A DNA stretch of 16,172 bases from Rickettsiales bacterium UBA2645 (lineage in GTDB: Bacteria > Pseudomonadota > Alphaproteobacteria > Rickettsiales > UBA1997): positions 1-16,172 of the forward strand of contig DENL01000001.1 of the NCBI GenBank assembly GCA_002359655.1. Reading direction: 5' to 3'. Position 1 is the first letter of the stretch. Every line of letters begins with the position of its first letter. Shown here piece by piece: positions 5,195 through 13,123 of this stretch. Under the pieces are notes generated by a model that was not told where the DNA came from, ran no database searches, and worked only from the letters and a program-made list of their open reading frames with translations. Both the position numbers and the translations under genes were made by a program.

Positions 5195-5860
5195 TTAAGT
5201 TTTTTGAGAAATTTTTGAAATCGCATCAATAAGCCCGCCGAAAACGAGGGGCACACTTTTTATGGCGTCAATTGAACAAAGCAAGTTCTTTTTTTCGTAA
5301 TATTTAATTAATTCCATGGTAGAACTATGATAAACTTTTAGTCTATTTTTTACTGTAGACTCGTCGTCATCTTCTCTGCTTTCAAACTTATCAGATTTGC
5401 AATTATCGCAAATCCCTTTTTGCTTTGTTTGTTTGAAATAATTATTATATAAAGCACCGCAATTCTTACAAGAAAAGCGACCAGAAATTCTTTTAATCAA
5501 AATATCTTCATTAACTTCAAAGTTAAAGACGATGTGAATTTTTTTGCCAAGAGATTGGAACATTAAATCAAGTACTAAAGCCTGACTAGTATTTCTTGGA
5601 AAACCATCAAGTATAAAGCCATTTTTACAATCTTCTTTGATGATTCTATTTTTTATAATACCAACAACAACTTCATCTGGAACTAGTCCACCAGAGTTCA
5701 TGTAAGTTTTTGCTAATTTACCAATCTCGCTTTGCAGCTCGACCTCTCTGCGCAAAGTCTCTCCAGTTGAAATCGTCGGAATTTTTAATTCCTCAGCAAG
5801 CATCGCCGCTTGTGTACCTTTACCAGAGCCTGGAGGGCCTAAAAAAATTACATTTATCAT
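5195..5860 (-). CDS. adk: Adenylate kinase, zinc-LID type
   Basis: 221 residues. Adenylate kinase interconverts ATP + AMP and 2 ADP in the cytosol. Visible elements are the P-loop GPPGSGKGT (8-16), the NMP-site STGETLR (31-37), GFPRN (86-90) with the conserved Arg89, and the LID from about 124, which carries Arg124 and Arg128. The LID has four cysteines in a C-x2-C and C-x2-C arrangement (131, 134, 151, 154), predicting a structural zinc; E. coli Adk lacks this. TGETLR replaces the more common TGDMLR or TGDLLR, a conservative Asp-to-Glu change. The ATG overlaps the secY stop by one base (TAATG), so translation is probably coupled. The secY-adk-rpsM order is typical of Alphaproteobacteria. Confidence 0.96.
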   Translation of the reverse strand: MINVIFLGPPGSGKGTQAAMLAEELKIPTISTGETLRREVELQSEIGKLAKTYMNSGGLVPDEVVVGIIKNRIIKEDCKNGFILDGFPRNTSQALVLDLMFQSLGKKIHIVFNFEVNEDILIKRISGRFSCKNCGALYNNYFKQTKQKGICDNCKSDKFESREDDDESTVKNRLKVYHSSTMELIKYYEKKNLLCSIDAIKSVPLVFGGLIDAISKISQKT

Positions 5861-7143
5861 TAAGCCCTGACCCTAACTCTTCTTTTTTTATTCATCGAAG
5901 AGCCGTATTTACTAGAAAGTAAGTGCGACTGAACTTGGTTAATCAAATCCAAAACTACATTGACCATAATCAGAATTCCTGTGCCACCAATATGAAGTGG
6001 AATTGAGTATTTTGTAACCAAAATTTCCGGAGTTATACAAACAAAAATTAGGTATGCAGCACCAATCAGAGTCAGACGGGAGACTATCTTATCTAAATAT
6101 GCTGAGGTTTGAGATCCAGGTCTGATACCAAGAATAAAGCAATTACTTTTTTTCAAATTATTTGCTACCTCTTCGGTATTAAAAATGATTGATGAGTAAA
6201 AATAAGAGAAAAACAAAATAAGGGCTGAGAATAAAATCAGGTAAAGCGCGCCCCCTCTGCGTAGCGTTGATATTAAGAAATCCCCATCAGCACCAGTAAA
6301 TTGCATTAAAGCGGCAGGAAACATTAAAATTGAGCTGGCAAATATTGGCGGTATCACGCCAGAAATATTAATTTTAAGTGGTAAAAACGAAGAGTCCGAC
6401 ATACCAGAAGCTTTCATCATTGCGCCGTTTGGATATTGAATTTTTATGCGCTTATGAGTTTTTTCAACAAAGCAAACAAACATTAGGAAGCCAGCGAAAA
6501 TAGCAAAAAATAAAATTATGGTGAGCCAAGAGTAAACTCCAGTTCTCGATAGATCAAAAACCTGTATAATTGTTGATGGAAGGGACGAAACAATACCAAC
6601 AAAGATTATCAAAGAAATTCCATTACCGATTCCTGAGGCGGTAATTCTCTCTCCAAACCACATCAGCATTACAGTACCGCCAACAAGACTTATACAAGTT
6701 GTCCATAGAAAGATTGGTGAATCAGAAATAAATGCACTTTGATCACCTTTTGAAAGAGCGTAATAAACGCCTAAGGACTGGAAGCAGGCCAAAACAATTG
6801 TAAGATATCTCGTGTACTGATTAATTTTTGCACGACCATAATCACCTTCTTTTTTCAAAGCTTCCAAGCTTTTATACATAGAGGTTAAAAGCTGCATGAT
6901 GATTGATGCGGTAATATAAGGCATGATATTAAGAGCAAAGATGCTCATTCTTTGTAGGGCTCCGCCAGAAAACAAATTGACCATGCCAAAAATATTTGCG
7001 CCACTACTTGCAAAGAATTTTTTCAAAACTTCAACGTTAATACCAGGGATTGGAACGAAGGTTCCAAACCTATAGATCAGCAGGATAAATATTGTAAATA
7101 TAATCCTTTTTTTTAATTCTGAATTTGAAGACAGGACTGACAC
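5860..7143 (-). CDS. secY: Protein translocase subunit SecY (GTG start)
   Basis: 427 residues. SecY is the channel of the SecYEG translocon in the inner membrane. Ten hydrophobic segments can be picked out. The first is at about 13-33 ahead of PIPGI, and the family signature follows in NIFGMVNLFSGGALQRMS (50-67) and NIMPYITASIIMQLL. The SGVIPPIFASSILMFP region matches the segment before TM7, and the tail is basic (MNKKRRVRVRA). Length is within the usual 420-445. The start is GTG: an in-frame stop lies eight codons upstream and no ATG or TTG is available between, so this start is well constrained although no strong Shine-Dalgarno sequence precedes it. It follows rplO by 50 bases. Confidence 0.97.
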   Translation of the reverse strand: MSVLSSNSELKKRIIFTIFILLIYRFGTFVPIPGINVEVLKKFFASSGANIFGMVNLFSGGALQRMSIFALNIMPYITASIIMQLLTSMYKSLEALKKEGDYGRAKINQYTRYLTIVLACFQSLGVYYALSKGDQSAFISDSPIFLWTTCISLVGGTVMLMWFGERITASGIGNGISLIIFVGIVSSLPSTIIQVFDLSRTGVYSWLTIILFFAIFAGFLMFVCFVEKTHKRIKIQYPNGAMMKASGMSDSSFLPLKINISGVIPPIFASSILMFPAALMQFTGADGDFLISTLRRGGALYLILFSALILFFSYFYSSIIFNTEEVANNLKKSNCFILGIRPGSQTSAYLDKIVSRLTLIGAAYLIFVCITPEILVTKYSIPLHIGGTGILIMVNVVLDLINQVQSHLLSSKYGSSMNKKRRVRVRA

Positions 7144-7193
7144 AGTTTTAGATCTAGTGAGTTATCTTGGGGGTATAAAATAAAAATGGTAGT

Positions 7194-7625
7194 TTAAGCA
7201 AAGGCTTTCGCTTTCTCAGAGTAACTATCTACCGTAACTTTAAAGCTTAGCTTGGCAGGCTGATCTTTTCCCATAATTAACTTCACTTGAGAGTTTTTAT
7301 TCTTTACAAGACCAAATTCTGCTAGTTTTTCCTTAGTAACGATTTCAATGTTAGGCTCTTTTTTACTAACTGCTAAAACTACATCAGATATTGTGATCGC
7401 TTCATATTCTTTTTTTAGCGTATTAACAAAGCCTCTTTTTGGAAGTCTCATGTGAACAGGAGTTTGACCACCTTCAAAGCCCTTAACAGAGTGATGACCA
7501 GTTCTAGCTTTTTGACCTTTTACACCACGGCCAGAAGTTTTACCCTTGCCAGAACCAATACCTCGACCAACCCTGATAGGATCGTTTCTTTTGATCTTTG
7601 CTAAATTGTTTAGAGAAATAGACAT
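7194..7625 (-). CDS. rplO: 50S ribosomal protein L15
   Basis: 143 residues. L15 is a late-assembly large-subunit protein with a long basic N-terminal extension threading through 23S rRNA. The glycine-rich extension is clear: RVGRGIGSGKGKTSGRGVKG (18-37), then KGFEGGQTPVHMRLPKRGF (48-66). The C-terminal globular half is shorter and more divergent. It begins at ATG six bases after rpmD. The 50 bases between it and secY hold no clear terminator. Confidence 0.97.
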   Translation of the reverse strand: MSISLNNLAKIKRNDPIRVGRGIGSGKGKTSGRGVKGQKARTGHHSVKGFEGGQTPVHMRLPKRGFVNTLKKEYEAITISDVVLAVSKKEPNIEIVTKEKLAEFGLVKNKNSQVKLIMGKDQPAKLSFKVTVDSYSEKAKAFA

Positions 7626-7631
7626 TTTTAA

Positions 7632-7844
7632 TTACGCTAATGAAACTTTAATTACATGATGCACTTTTTTAATCATACCAAGAACGGATGAAGAACATAC
7701 TAGAGTGGAATCACTTCCAATACCTCTCAGACCAAGACCAACTAGACTACCCTTTTGTCTATCAGTTAGCTTTGAGCCGCCTTTGACTTGTTTAACAAGA
7801 ACTTTTTTATTCAAAAAACTATCTAACTGCATGTTATTATTCAT
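7632..7844 (-). CDS. rpmD: 50S ribosomal protein L30
   Basis: 70 residues from the first ATG. L30 is a small large-subunit protein near the 5S rRNA region. The family core KQVKGGSKL (18-26), DRQKGSLVGLGLRGIGSDS (28-46) and the C-terminal VHHVIKV are present. The first ATG lies inside the last codons of rpsE (8-base overlap, ATGAATAA). A second ATG at 7832 would give 66 residues, nearer the usual length of about 60, and start four bases after the rpsE stop. Either start implies tight coupling to rpsE. Confidence 0.94.
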   Translation of the reverse strand: MNNNMQLDSFLNKKVLVKQVKGGSKLTDRQKGSLVGLGLRGIGSDSTLVCSSSVLGMIKKVHHVIKVSLA

Positions 7845-8376
7845 TATTTGTGTTAAGAGCTAAATTTCTTCTTTTAACTATTTCAGAAATTTCTTTTGAT
7901 CTTTTTTCGGCAATGAGTTTAGGCGAAGTTAGACTTTTTAGAGCGCCAAAAGTTGCGCCAACCATGTTATATGGATTAGAAGTTCCGACTGATTTTGCTA
8001 CAATATCGTGGATTCCAGCACACTCAAAAATAGCACGCATAGGACCTCCAGCAATCACTCCAGTACCAGCTGGGGCTGCTCTTAGATAAACTTTAGCAGC
8101 GCAAAATCTGCCAAAAATGTCATGATGAATTGTTCTACCTTCTTTTAAAGAGATTTTTGTCATAGCTTTTTTGGCAGCTTCAAAGGCTTTATTTTTCGCA
8201 TCAGAAACTTCCGTAGCATTTCCTTTTCCAAAGCCAACTCTACCATTTTTGTCTCCAACCACTACCAGAGCTGCAAACGAAAGATTCTTACCGCCTTTAA
8301 CGGTTTTAGAAACTTTGTTGATCGATATTAATCTTTCTACAATTTCTGAATTATTGGTCTTAGCTTGTTTTGACAT
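7837..8376 (-). CDS. rpsE: 30S ribosomal protein S5
   Basis: 179 residues. S5 lines the mRNA entry side of the small subunit and affects decoding accuracy. The double-stranded RNA-binding fold is seen in ERLISINKVSKTVKGGKNL (14-32), GDKNGRVGFGKGNATEV (41-57) and the second domain with APAGTGVIAGGPMRA and TSNPYNMVGATFGAL. Length is ordinary for the family. It lies 17 bases after rplR and overlaps rpmD by 8 bases. Confidence 0.98.
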   Translation of the reverse strand: MSKQAKTNNSEIVERLISINKVSKTVKGGKNLSFAALVVVGDKNGRVGFGKGNATEVSDAKNKAFEAAKKAMTKISLKEGRTIHHDIFGRFCAAKVYLRAAPAGTGVIAGGPMRAIFECAGIHDIVAKSVGTSNPYNMVGATFGALKSLTSPKLIAEKRSKEISEIVKRRNLALNTNNE

Positions 8377-8393
8377 CTTTATAAAATTTTAAA

Positions 8394-8738
8394 TTAGAAC
8401 GATAATCCTGACTCACGGCAGGCTTCGGCCATTGCCTTAACTCTGCCGTTATAAATGTAAGCACCTTTGTCAAACACAACTTCTTTAACTTCGTTTTGTA
8501 AGCAAAGCTCGGCGAATTTTTTACCAACCAGTTTGGCTTTTTCTATACCATTAATTTTTTTATCTTCCTCAAAAGCCAGAGTTGATGTTGAGCAGATCAC
8601 CTTTCCTTCAGCGCCAAGAAGCTGGGCATAGAAGTTTTTATTTGATCTAAAGACTACTATTCTTGGTCTTAAAGATTTGTTATTTCTAATGACGTTGCTT
8701 TTGACTCTGTACTTTCTTCTTTCGTAGTTGGTGAGCAT
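8394..8738 (-). CDS. rplR: 50S ribosomal protein L18
   Basis: 114 residues. L18 binds 5S rRNA together with L5 and forms part of the central protuberance. It has the N-terminal basic stretch ERRKYRVKSNVI, LRPRIVVFRSNKNFYAQL (23-40) and the closing block DKGAYIYNGRVKAMAEACRE. Length matches the family. The rplF stop and the rplR start are adjacent (TAA-T-ATG), suggesting coupled translation. Confidence 0.97.
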   Translation of the reverse strand: MLTNYERRKYRVKSNVIRNNKSLRPRIVVFRSNKNFYAQLLGAEGKVICSTSTLAFEEDKKINGIEKAKLVGKKFAELCLQNEVKEVVFDKGAYIYNGRVKAMAEACRESGLSF

Positions 8739-8739
8739 A

Positions 8740-9276
8740 TTATTTCTTCTTACCCTCTTTTCTTAAAATTTGTTTTCCAAAAACCTTCACACCTTTGCCT
8801 TTATAGGGCTCAGGCTTTCTGAAGGAAATAATTTCTGAAGCCACTTGTCCAACCAGAACCTTGTCATTTCCGGTAAGTATGATTAGGTTGGGCTTTTCAA
8901 AGGCTGCAGTGATTCCTTTTGGTAAAGCATAAAAAATTTCATGACTATAGCCAAGAGTTAAAATCAAAACCTCTTTTTCAACAGCAGCCTTGTAACCGAC
9001 GCCATTTATTTCTAAAACGGTTTTAAATGGCTCTTGCAGTCCGTTGACAATATTTTTGATATTGCTTCTATCCATACCAATAAACATCGATATGTCGGAA
9101 GGAGCTTTATCTTCAGCGGTCAATTTAATATGACCATCTTGAAACTCTATTTTTACTCCAGAGCTTACTTTATAGGTTTTTTTAATTTTTCCTCTATCAA
9201 AGTTAAGTACGTTTTTATCAACGATCAGCTTAATGCTTTCTGGAATTTTTACTGGTAGCTTTCCTACTCTAGACAT
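8740..9276 (-). CDS. rplF: 50S ribosomal protein L6
   Basis: 178 residues. L6 lies near the factor-binding centre next to the sarcin-ricin loop. It begins MSRVGKLPVKIP and ends with the signature PEPYKGKGVKV (155-165) and a basic tail; two repeated alpha/beta domains of the L6 fold are consistent with this length. It starts at ATG 14 bases after rpsH, in canonical spc order. Confidence 0.98.
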   Translation of the reverse strand: MSRVGKLPVKIPESIKLIVDKNVLNFDRGKIKKTYKVSSGVKIEFQDGHIKLTAEDKAPSDISMFIGMDRSNIKNIVNGLQEPFKTVLEINGVGYKAAVEKEVLILTLGYSHEIFYALPKGITAAFEKPNLIILTGNDKVLVGQVASEIISFRKPEPYKGKGVKVFGKQILRKEGKKK

Positions 9277-9290
9277 AATGTAAAACTATA

Positions 9291-9686
9291 TTAAAAGATT
9301 TTTAGCAAAACTTCGCCACCAAGCTTTTGCAATCTGGCTTCGTGATCAGAAAAAACGCCTTTAGAAGTTGAAATTATAACCATTCCAAGGCCATTTTTTA
9401 CAGAGGGGATTTCATCGGCTTTACAGTAAACTCTTCTGCCGGGTTTTGAAATGACCGATATTTCGCTAACTACTGGATTAGAATAATGATACTTCAAATG
9501 TATATTAAATTTCTCAACACTACCATCTTTTGCTTTGCTATAATTAAGAATAAATCCTTCTTCTTTGAGAATTTTTAAAATATTCTCCCTTAGCTTAGAA
9601 ACTGGGGAACTTATAGTAGTTTTTTTAGCCAAGTAGCCATTTTTTACTCTTGTTATTAAATCTGAAACTGGATGATTTGAAAACAT
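9291..9686 (-). CDS. rpsH: 30S ribosomal protein S8
   Basis: 131 residues. S8 binds the central domain of 16S rRNA and, in E. coli, represses the spc operon. Family features are PVSDLITRVKNGYLAK (6-21), SKLRENILKILKEEGF (30-45) and the C-terminal GLGMVIISTSKGVFSD block ending LGGEVLLKIF. Whether S8 autoregulates this operon cannot be judged by eye. It starts at ATG 31 bases after rpsN. Confidence 0.98.
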   Translation of the reverse strand: MFSNHPVSDLITRVKNGYLAKKTTISSPVSKLRENILKILKEEGFILNYSKAKDGSVEKFNIHLKYHYSNPVVSEISVISKPGRRVYCKADEIPSVKNGLGMVIISTSKGVFSDHEARLQKLGGEVLLKIF

Positions 9687-9717
9687 CTTATAGCTCTATT
9701 TTTATTATTAATTATAA

Positions 9718-10023
9718 TTACCAACTAGATTTTACTAAACCAGGAACCTGACCCCAAGAAGCCAAATCTCTCAATGCAATTCTCGATAGACCAAATTTTC
9801 TAAAATTTCCTCTTGGCCTTCCAGTCAAGTTACATCTGTTTCTAAATCTTATTTTAGATGCATCTCTTGCCATTTCTGATAACTTAATTTGTGCAATAAG
9901 TCTTTCCTCAAATGATAAAGAAGTGTCTTTAGCTGTTTCAATGAGCTTCGTTCTTTTTGATCTTTTCAGAATAGACAGGTCTTTTCTTTTTAAATTTCTT
10001 CTAACCAATGATTGTTTTGCCAT
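9718..10023 (-). CDS. rpsN: 30S ribosomal protein S14 (zinc-free long form)
   Basis: 101 residues. S14 is a late-assembly small-subunit head protein. This is the long, zinc-independent type: there is a single cysteine in NRCNLTGRPRG (82-92) and no pair of C-x2-C motifs. The C-terminus GLSRIALRDLASWGQVPGLV is highly typical. The long C-minus form fits Alphaproteobacteria. It begins at ATG five bases after rplE. Confidence 0.98.
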   Translation of the reverse strand: MAKQSLVRRNLKRKDLSILKRSKRTKLIETAKDTSLSFEERLIAQIKLSEMARDASKIRFRNRCNLTGRPRGNFRKFGLSRIALRDLASWGQVPGLVKSSW

Positions 10024-10028
10024 ACAAA

Positions 10029-10565
10029 TTATTTAATTGGGAGATTAAGCTTTTTAAGTAGGTACAAAGCCTCTTCTTTTGTTTTAGCTGTCGTAATAAT
10101 GCTGATATTCATGCCAAAGATCTTCATGATATTGTCTAGATCGACCTCTAAAAATACATTATGTTCTTTGATACCAAAGCTATAATGCGAGCTTTGATTG
10201 AAACCTTTAGCAGAAAGACCTCTAAAGTCTTTAACCCTTGGCAATGCTATATTAGTAAGCTTATCAAAGAATTGATACATTCTATTACCTCTAAGAGTGA
10301 CTCTACAACCAATTGGCAAATCTTTACGCAATTTAAAAGTTGAGATTGCCTTGCGAGATTTGGTTTGCACTGCCTTTTGCCCAGCAATGCTAGATACCTG
10401 AGTTGTTAGATAGGATAAGAATTTATTATCACTATCAACAGCTTTGATACCGACATTAAGGCTAATCATTTTTAGCCTAGGAACTTCTAAATCATTAGAA
10501 TAGGAGAACTTTTTCTTAATATCAGAAATTGATTCTTTATATAGTTTTTCAGTCAATGTTTGCAT
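10029..10565 (-). CDS. rplE: 50S ribosomal protein L5
   Basis: 178 residues from the ATG at 10565. L5 binds 5S rRNA and contacts P-site tRNA from the central protuberance. Recognisable parts are MISLNVGIK, the QKAVQTKSRKAISTFKLRK block, PIGCRVTLRGNRMYQFFDKL and LPRVKDFRGL. A GTG directly before this ATG (10568) could also start the frame, adding one residue; the ATG is preferred. It lies eight bases after the rplX stop. Confidence 0.97.
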   Translation of the reverse strand: MQTLTEKLYKESISDIKKKFSYSNDLEVPRLKMISLNVGIKAVDSDNKFLSYLTTQVSSIAGQKAVQTKSRKAISTFKLRKDLPIGCRVTLRGNRMYQFFDKLTNIALPRVKDFRGLSAKGFNQSSHYSFGIKEHNVFLEVDLDNIMKIFGMNISIITTAKTKEEALYLLKKLNLPIK

Positions 10566-10573
10566 CACTTAAT

Positions 10574-10891
10574 TTAATCGATTTTTTTACCAGATTTTTT
10601 TGAAACACGATATTTTCTAGAGAAAGCTTTACCTTCACCAGAATCTATAACAAATTTTACTTTAACCGCTTTACCATTTTCTACGTGAGAAACATTGGAA
10701 ACGTCGATCGCTTTTTCAATTTTAGTTATTTGACCAGGAGCTGAAGATGTTGGTTTTTTATGAAACGTGGCAAGATTAACACCTTCAACAATTACTTTAC
10801 CACCTTCTATAGAGATGATTTTTCCGATCTTTCCCTTACTAGAGCCAGATATAACTATTACCTGATCATTTTTTTTGAATTTTTTAGCCAT
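10574..10891 (-). CDS. rplX: 50S ribosomal protein L24
   Basis: 105 residues. L24 is an assembly initiator of the large subunit and sits near the tunnel exit. The KOW motif is clear at the N-terminus (NDQVIVISGSSKGKIGKI, about 8-25), followed by KVIVEGVNLATFHKKP and a C-terminal segment with the usual basic end. A GGAGG sequence within the last codons of rplN, 14 bases before the ATG, may serve as its ribosome binding site at slightly long spacing. It starts six bases after the rplN stop. Confidence 0.97.
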   Translation of the reverse strand: MAKKFKKNDQVIVISGSSKGKIGKIISIEGGKVIVEGVNLATFHKKPTSSAPGQITKIEKAIDVSNVSHVENGKAVKVKFVIDSGEGKAFSRKYRVSKKSGKKID

Positions 10892-10897
10892 ATCTTC

Positions 10898-11266
10898 TTA
10901 TAGCACCTCCGAAGCTAGTGAAGCAATTTTCAAGAAGTTTTTCTGTCTTACTTCTCTTGCAACTGGACCAAACACACGAGTAGCAATTGGTTCTCCATCT
11001 TTATCAACGAGAACCAAGGCATTGTCGTCGAATTTAACGAAGCTGCCATCATTTCTAACGATTTTACTTTTAGTTCTAATAATAACACCCTTAGCAACAG
11101 ATCCTTTTTTTACTTTAGAGCCTGGAATTACGCTAGTAATTGAAACAACTACGATCGTACCGACTCCGGTTATCATATGATCAGAGCCGCCCAAAACTTT
11201 GATACAGGTGGCAGTCTTGGCACCAGAATTATCGGCAACTACAAGACTTGTTTGCATTTGAATCAT
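10898..11266 (-). CDS. rplN: 50S ribosomal protein L14
   Basis: 122 residues, exactly the common family length. L14 lies at the subunit interface near the sarcin-ricin loop. It shows MIQMQTSLVVADNSGAKTA (1-19), CIKVLGGSD, and the signature KGVIIRTKSKIVRNDGSFVK followed by FDDNALVLVD, ending VFGPVAREVR. It opens the spc block, 18 bases after rpsQ; no promoter or terminator is seen between them, so the S10 and spc blocks are probably cotranscribed. AAAGGT eight bases upstream of the ATG region is a weak Shine-Dalgarno candidate. Confidence 0.98.
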   Translation of the reverse strand: MIQMQTSLVVADNSGAKTATCIKVLGGSDHMITGVGTIVVVSITSVIPGSKVKKGSVAKGVIIRTKSKIVRNDGSFVKFDDNALVLVDKDGEPIATRVFGPVAREVRQKNFLKIASLASEVL

Positions 11267-11284
11267 TTTATACCTTTGCTTTTA

Positions 11285-11497
11285 TTAAACTTTTAATGCC
11301 CATTTTTTTGTTTTTGAAATCGGTCTAGAGCTGACTATATCGACTTCATCACCAACATTTACAGATTTACCTTGAGAATCTATTAAGTATTTTTTATGCA
11401 CTGTAATGTACTTACCATATCTAGGATGCTTTTTAAAAATAGTAGCAACGCCCTTGAAGGTTTTATTATCGATAATGTTTAATACCTTTACTTTCAT
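11285..11497 (-). CDS. rpsQ: 30S ribosomal protein S17
   Basis: 70 residues, at the short end of the family. S17 is a primary 16S rRNA binder in the 5' domain. The OB-fold core is visible in FKGVATIFKKHPRYGKYI, KKYLIDSQGKSVNVGDEVDI and the SRPISKTKKW signature near the C-terminus. Its ATG overlaps the rpmC TGA stop (ATGA), a typical coupled arrangement. Confidence 0.97.
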   Translation of the reverse strand: MKVKVLNIIDNKTFKGVATIFKKHPRYGKYITVHKKYLIDSQGKSVNVGDEVDIVSSRPISKTKKWALKV

Positions 11498-11685
11498 ATT
11501 TGTGCCTTTGCAGCTTTTTTGTTACTATTAATTTTTGTGAATAATCTTGCGATTTCTTTTCTTTTATTTTTGTAATCTTTTGCAACTATTGTTTCTCTTG
11601 AAGAAGATCTAATTCTCATCATTAAAAGCTCCTTCTTTAGATTAGCTATATCAACTAGTGCTGATTTTTTTTCTTCTTTTTTCAT
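11494..11685 (-). CDS. rpmC: 50S ribosomal protein L29
   Basis: 63 residues. L29 lies at the tunnel exit and helps dock the signal recognition particle and trigger factor. It is a two-helix protein with the expected pattern: LKKELLMMRIRSSSRETIV (16-34) followed by a basic KNKRKEIARLFTKINSNK helix. The sequence is divergent, but its place between rplP and rpsQ is decisive. It overlaps rpsQ by four bases. Confidence 0.96.
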   Translation of the reverse strand: MKKEEKKSALVDIANLKKELLMMRIRSSSRETIVAKDYKNKRKEIARLFTKINSNKKAAKAQI

Positions 11686-11692
11686 GATTCTA

Positions 11693-12106
11693 CTAAATCA
11701 AATTAACAATTTTTGTTTTGAATGGCAACTTTGCGGCAGCCTTTTCCAAAGCATTTAAGGCAGATTCTGAGTCAATTCCATCAATTTCAAAAACAATTCT
11801 GCCTGGTTTTATTTTAGCAATATAATACTCGACATTACCCTTACCGCTGCCCATTCTTACCTCTGCTGGCTTTTGAGTGACTGGTGTATGAGGAAAAACC
11901 ATAATCCAAAGCTTTCCGGCCCTTTTCATATAGCGAGTAATTACTTTTCTGGCAGATTCAATTTGCTTTGAATTCAGCTTTCCAGGCTCAAGAGCCTTAA
12001 GTCCAGAAGAGCCGAATTTTAGGCTATTTCCAACAGCAGAGGTGCCAAGAATTTTTTTACCACCTTTTTGAGCCTTTCTATATTTGGTTTTTGCAGGAAC
12101 TAACAT
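11693..12106 (-). CDS. rplP: 50S ribosomal protein L16
   Basis: 137 residues, the usual length. L16 is close to the A-site tRNA and is needed for peptidyl-transferase activity. It starts MLVPAKTKYRKAQKG (1-15) and has the KPAEVRMGSGKGNVEYYIAK block (79-98), including the Arg that is hydroxylated in E. coli, then PGRIVFEIDG (101-110). It begins three bases after the rpsC stop. Confidence 0.98.
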   Translation of the reverse strand: MLVPAKTKYRKAQKGGKKILGTSAVGNSLKFGSSGLKALEPGKLNSKQIESARKVITRYMKRAGKLWIMVFPHTPVTQKPAEVRMGSGKGNVEYYIAKIKPGRIVFEIDGIDSESALNALEKAAAKLPFKTKIVNLI

Positions 12107-12109
12107 TTA

Positions 12110-12754
12110 CTATACTAATTTATTTGATTTTTTTTCGACAAAACCCTTGTAAATCCAAACTTTTACACCAATTACACCATAAGTAGTGTAGGCATTAGCC
12201 GTAGCATAATCGATGTTGCACCTAAGGGTGTGAAGAGGCACTGAGCCTTCTTTATACCACTCTGTTCTAGCAATTTCAGCACCACCGAGTCTTCCAGCAA
12301 CTGAAACTTTAATTCCAAGCGCGCCGTATTTCATAGCTGATTGCATTGATTTTTTCATAACTTTTTTGAAAGCAGCGCGACCTTCAAGTTGTTTGGCAAT
12401 GCTTTGCGCAACAAGAGATGAATTCAAATCTGGTTTGTCAATTTCTACTATTTTCACATCAACCTTAGCACCAGCAATTTTTTCAACTGCATTATTTATC
12501 TTTTCGATATCAAGACCTTTTTTACCAATAAGAACTCCAGGTTTAGAAGTTTTGATAATAAGATTAACTTTGTCAGAAGGCCTTTCAATCACGACACTTC
12601 CAATTCCACAGTGCGAATAGTTTTTTTTAATAAAAGATCTTATTGTGATATCATTAATAAGTTTTTTGGCATAGTTTTTATTATCGTACCAAACTGATTC
12701 CCAATTTTTGTTATTGAGAAGCCTAAAACCTACTGGATTAACCTTTTGACCCAT
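12110..12754 (-). CDS. rpsC: 30S ribosomal protein S3
   Basis: 214 residues. S3 shapes the mRNA entry channel and has helicase activity with S4 and S5. It starts MGQKVNPVGFRL (1-12); the type II KH domain holds KPGVLIGKKGLDIEKI (71-86); and the C-terminal domain contains GRLGGAEIARTEWYKEGSVP and HTLRCNIDYATANAYTTYG. It lacks the longer C-terminal tail of the 233-residue E. coli protein. It is seven bases after rplV. Confidence 0.98.
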   Translation of the reverse strand: MGQKVNPVGFRLLNNKNWESVWYDNKNYAKKLINDITIRSFIKKNYSHCGIGSVVIERPSDKVNLIIKTSKPGVLIGKKGLDIEKINNAVEKIAGAKVDVKIVEIDKPDLNSSLVAQSIAKQLEGRAAFKKVMKKSMQSAMKYGALGIKVSVAGRLGGAEIARTEWYKEGSVPLHTLRCNIDYATANAYTTYGVIGVKVWIYKGFVEKKSNKLV

Positions 12755-12761
12755 TTTGCCT

Positions 12762-13118
12762 CTATTTTTGTTTTTCTTGTTTTTCTGCTAAAACAACTCT
12801 GACGTTGCTAAAAGTTTTTAAAATTCTGCTTGATTTTCCACGACCTCTGGCAGCGAATCTTTTAAGAGCAAAGGCGCGACCAATGTCAATTTTTTTAATA
12901 TAAAGATTATCAACATCCATATTATGATTATTTTCAGCATTTGACATCGCCGAGTAAACAAGGCCAATAATTACAGGAGCTAGCTTTAGATTACAAAATT
13001 TTAGAACCTTCAACACTTCAGAAACTGGCTTACCAGCTAGGTTTCCAGTTAATTTCATGACCTTCAGAGGACTTGATTTTAAAGCACTTAAATATGCTAC
13101 CGCTATTTTTTCACTCAT
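12762..13118 (-). CDS. rplV: 50S ribosomal protein L22
   Basis: 118 residues. L22 lines the nascent-peptide exit tunnel. The core LSALKSSPLKVMKLTGNLAG (10-29) and the tunnel hairpin region IDIGRAFALKRFAARGRGKS (77-96) are clear, ending in a Lys/Gln-rich tail. Length is slightly above the usual 110. It starts five bases after rpsS. Confidence 0.97.
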   Translation of the reverse strand: MSEKIAVAYLSALKSSPLKVMKLTGNLAGKPVSEVLKVLKFCNLKLAPVIIGLVYSAMSNAENNHNMDVDNLYIKKIDIGRAFALKRFAARGRGKSSRILKTFSNVRVVLAEKQEKQK

Positions 13119-13123
13119 GTTGA

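Noticed and set aside
4324..5195. Apparent loss of rpmJ and rpsD from the alpha block
   Set aside because: Their absence here is the normal alphaproteobacterial arrangement, so it is a lineage marker and not a deletion.
9687..9717. AT palindromes between rpsN and rpsH as a possible terminator
   Set aside because: The stems are only A/T, lack a GC core, and sit between two cotranscribed genes; they are expected in short AT-rich gaps.
10875..11180. Plus-strand open frame of 101 codons antisense to rplN
   Set aside because: L14 is full length and conserved on the minus strand, and the antisense product is low-complexity Thr/Leu/Pro sequence with no family resemblance.
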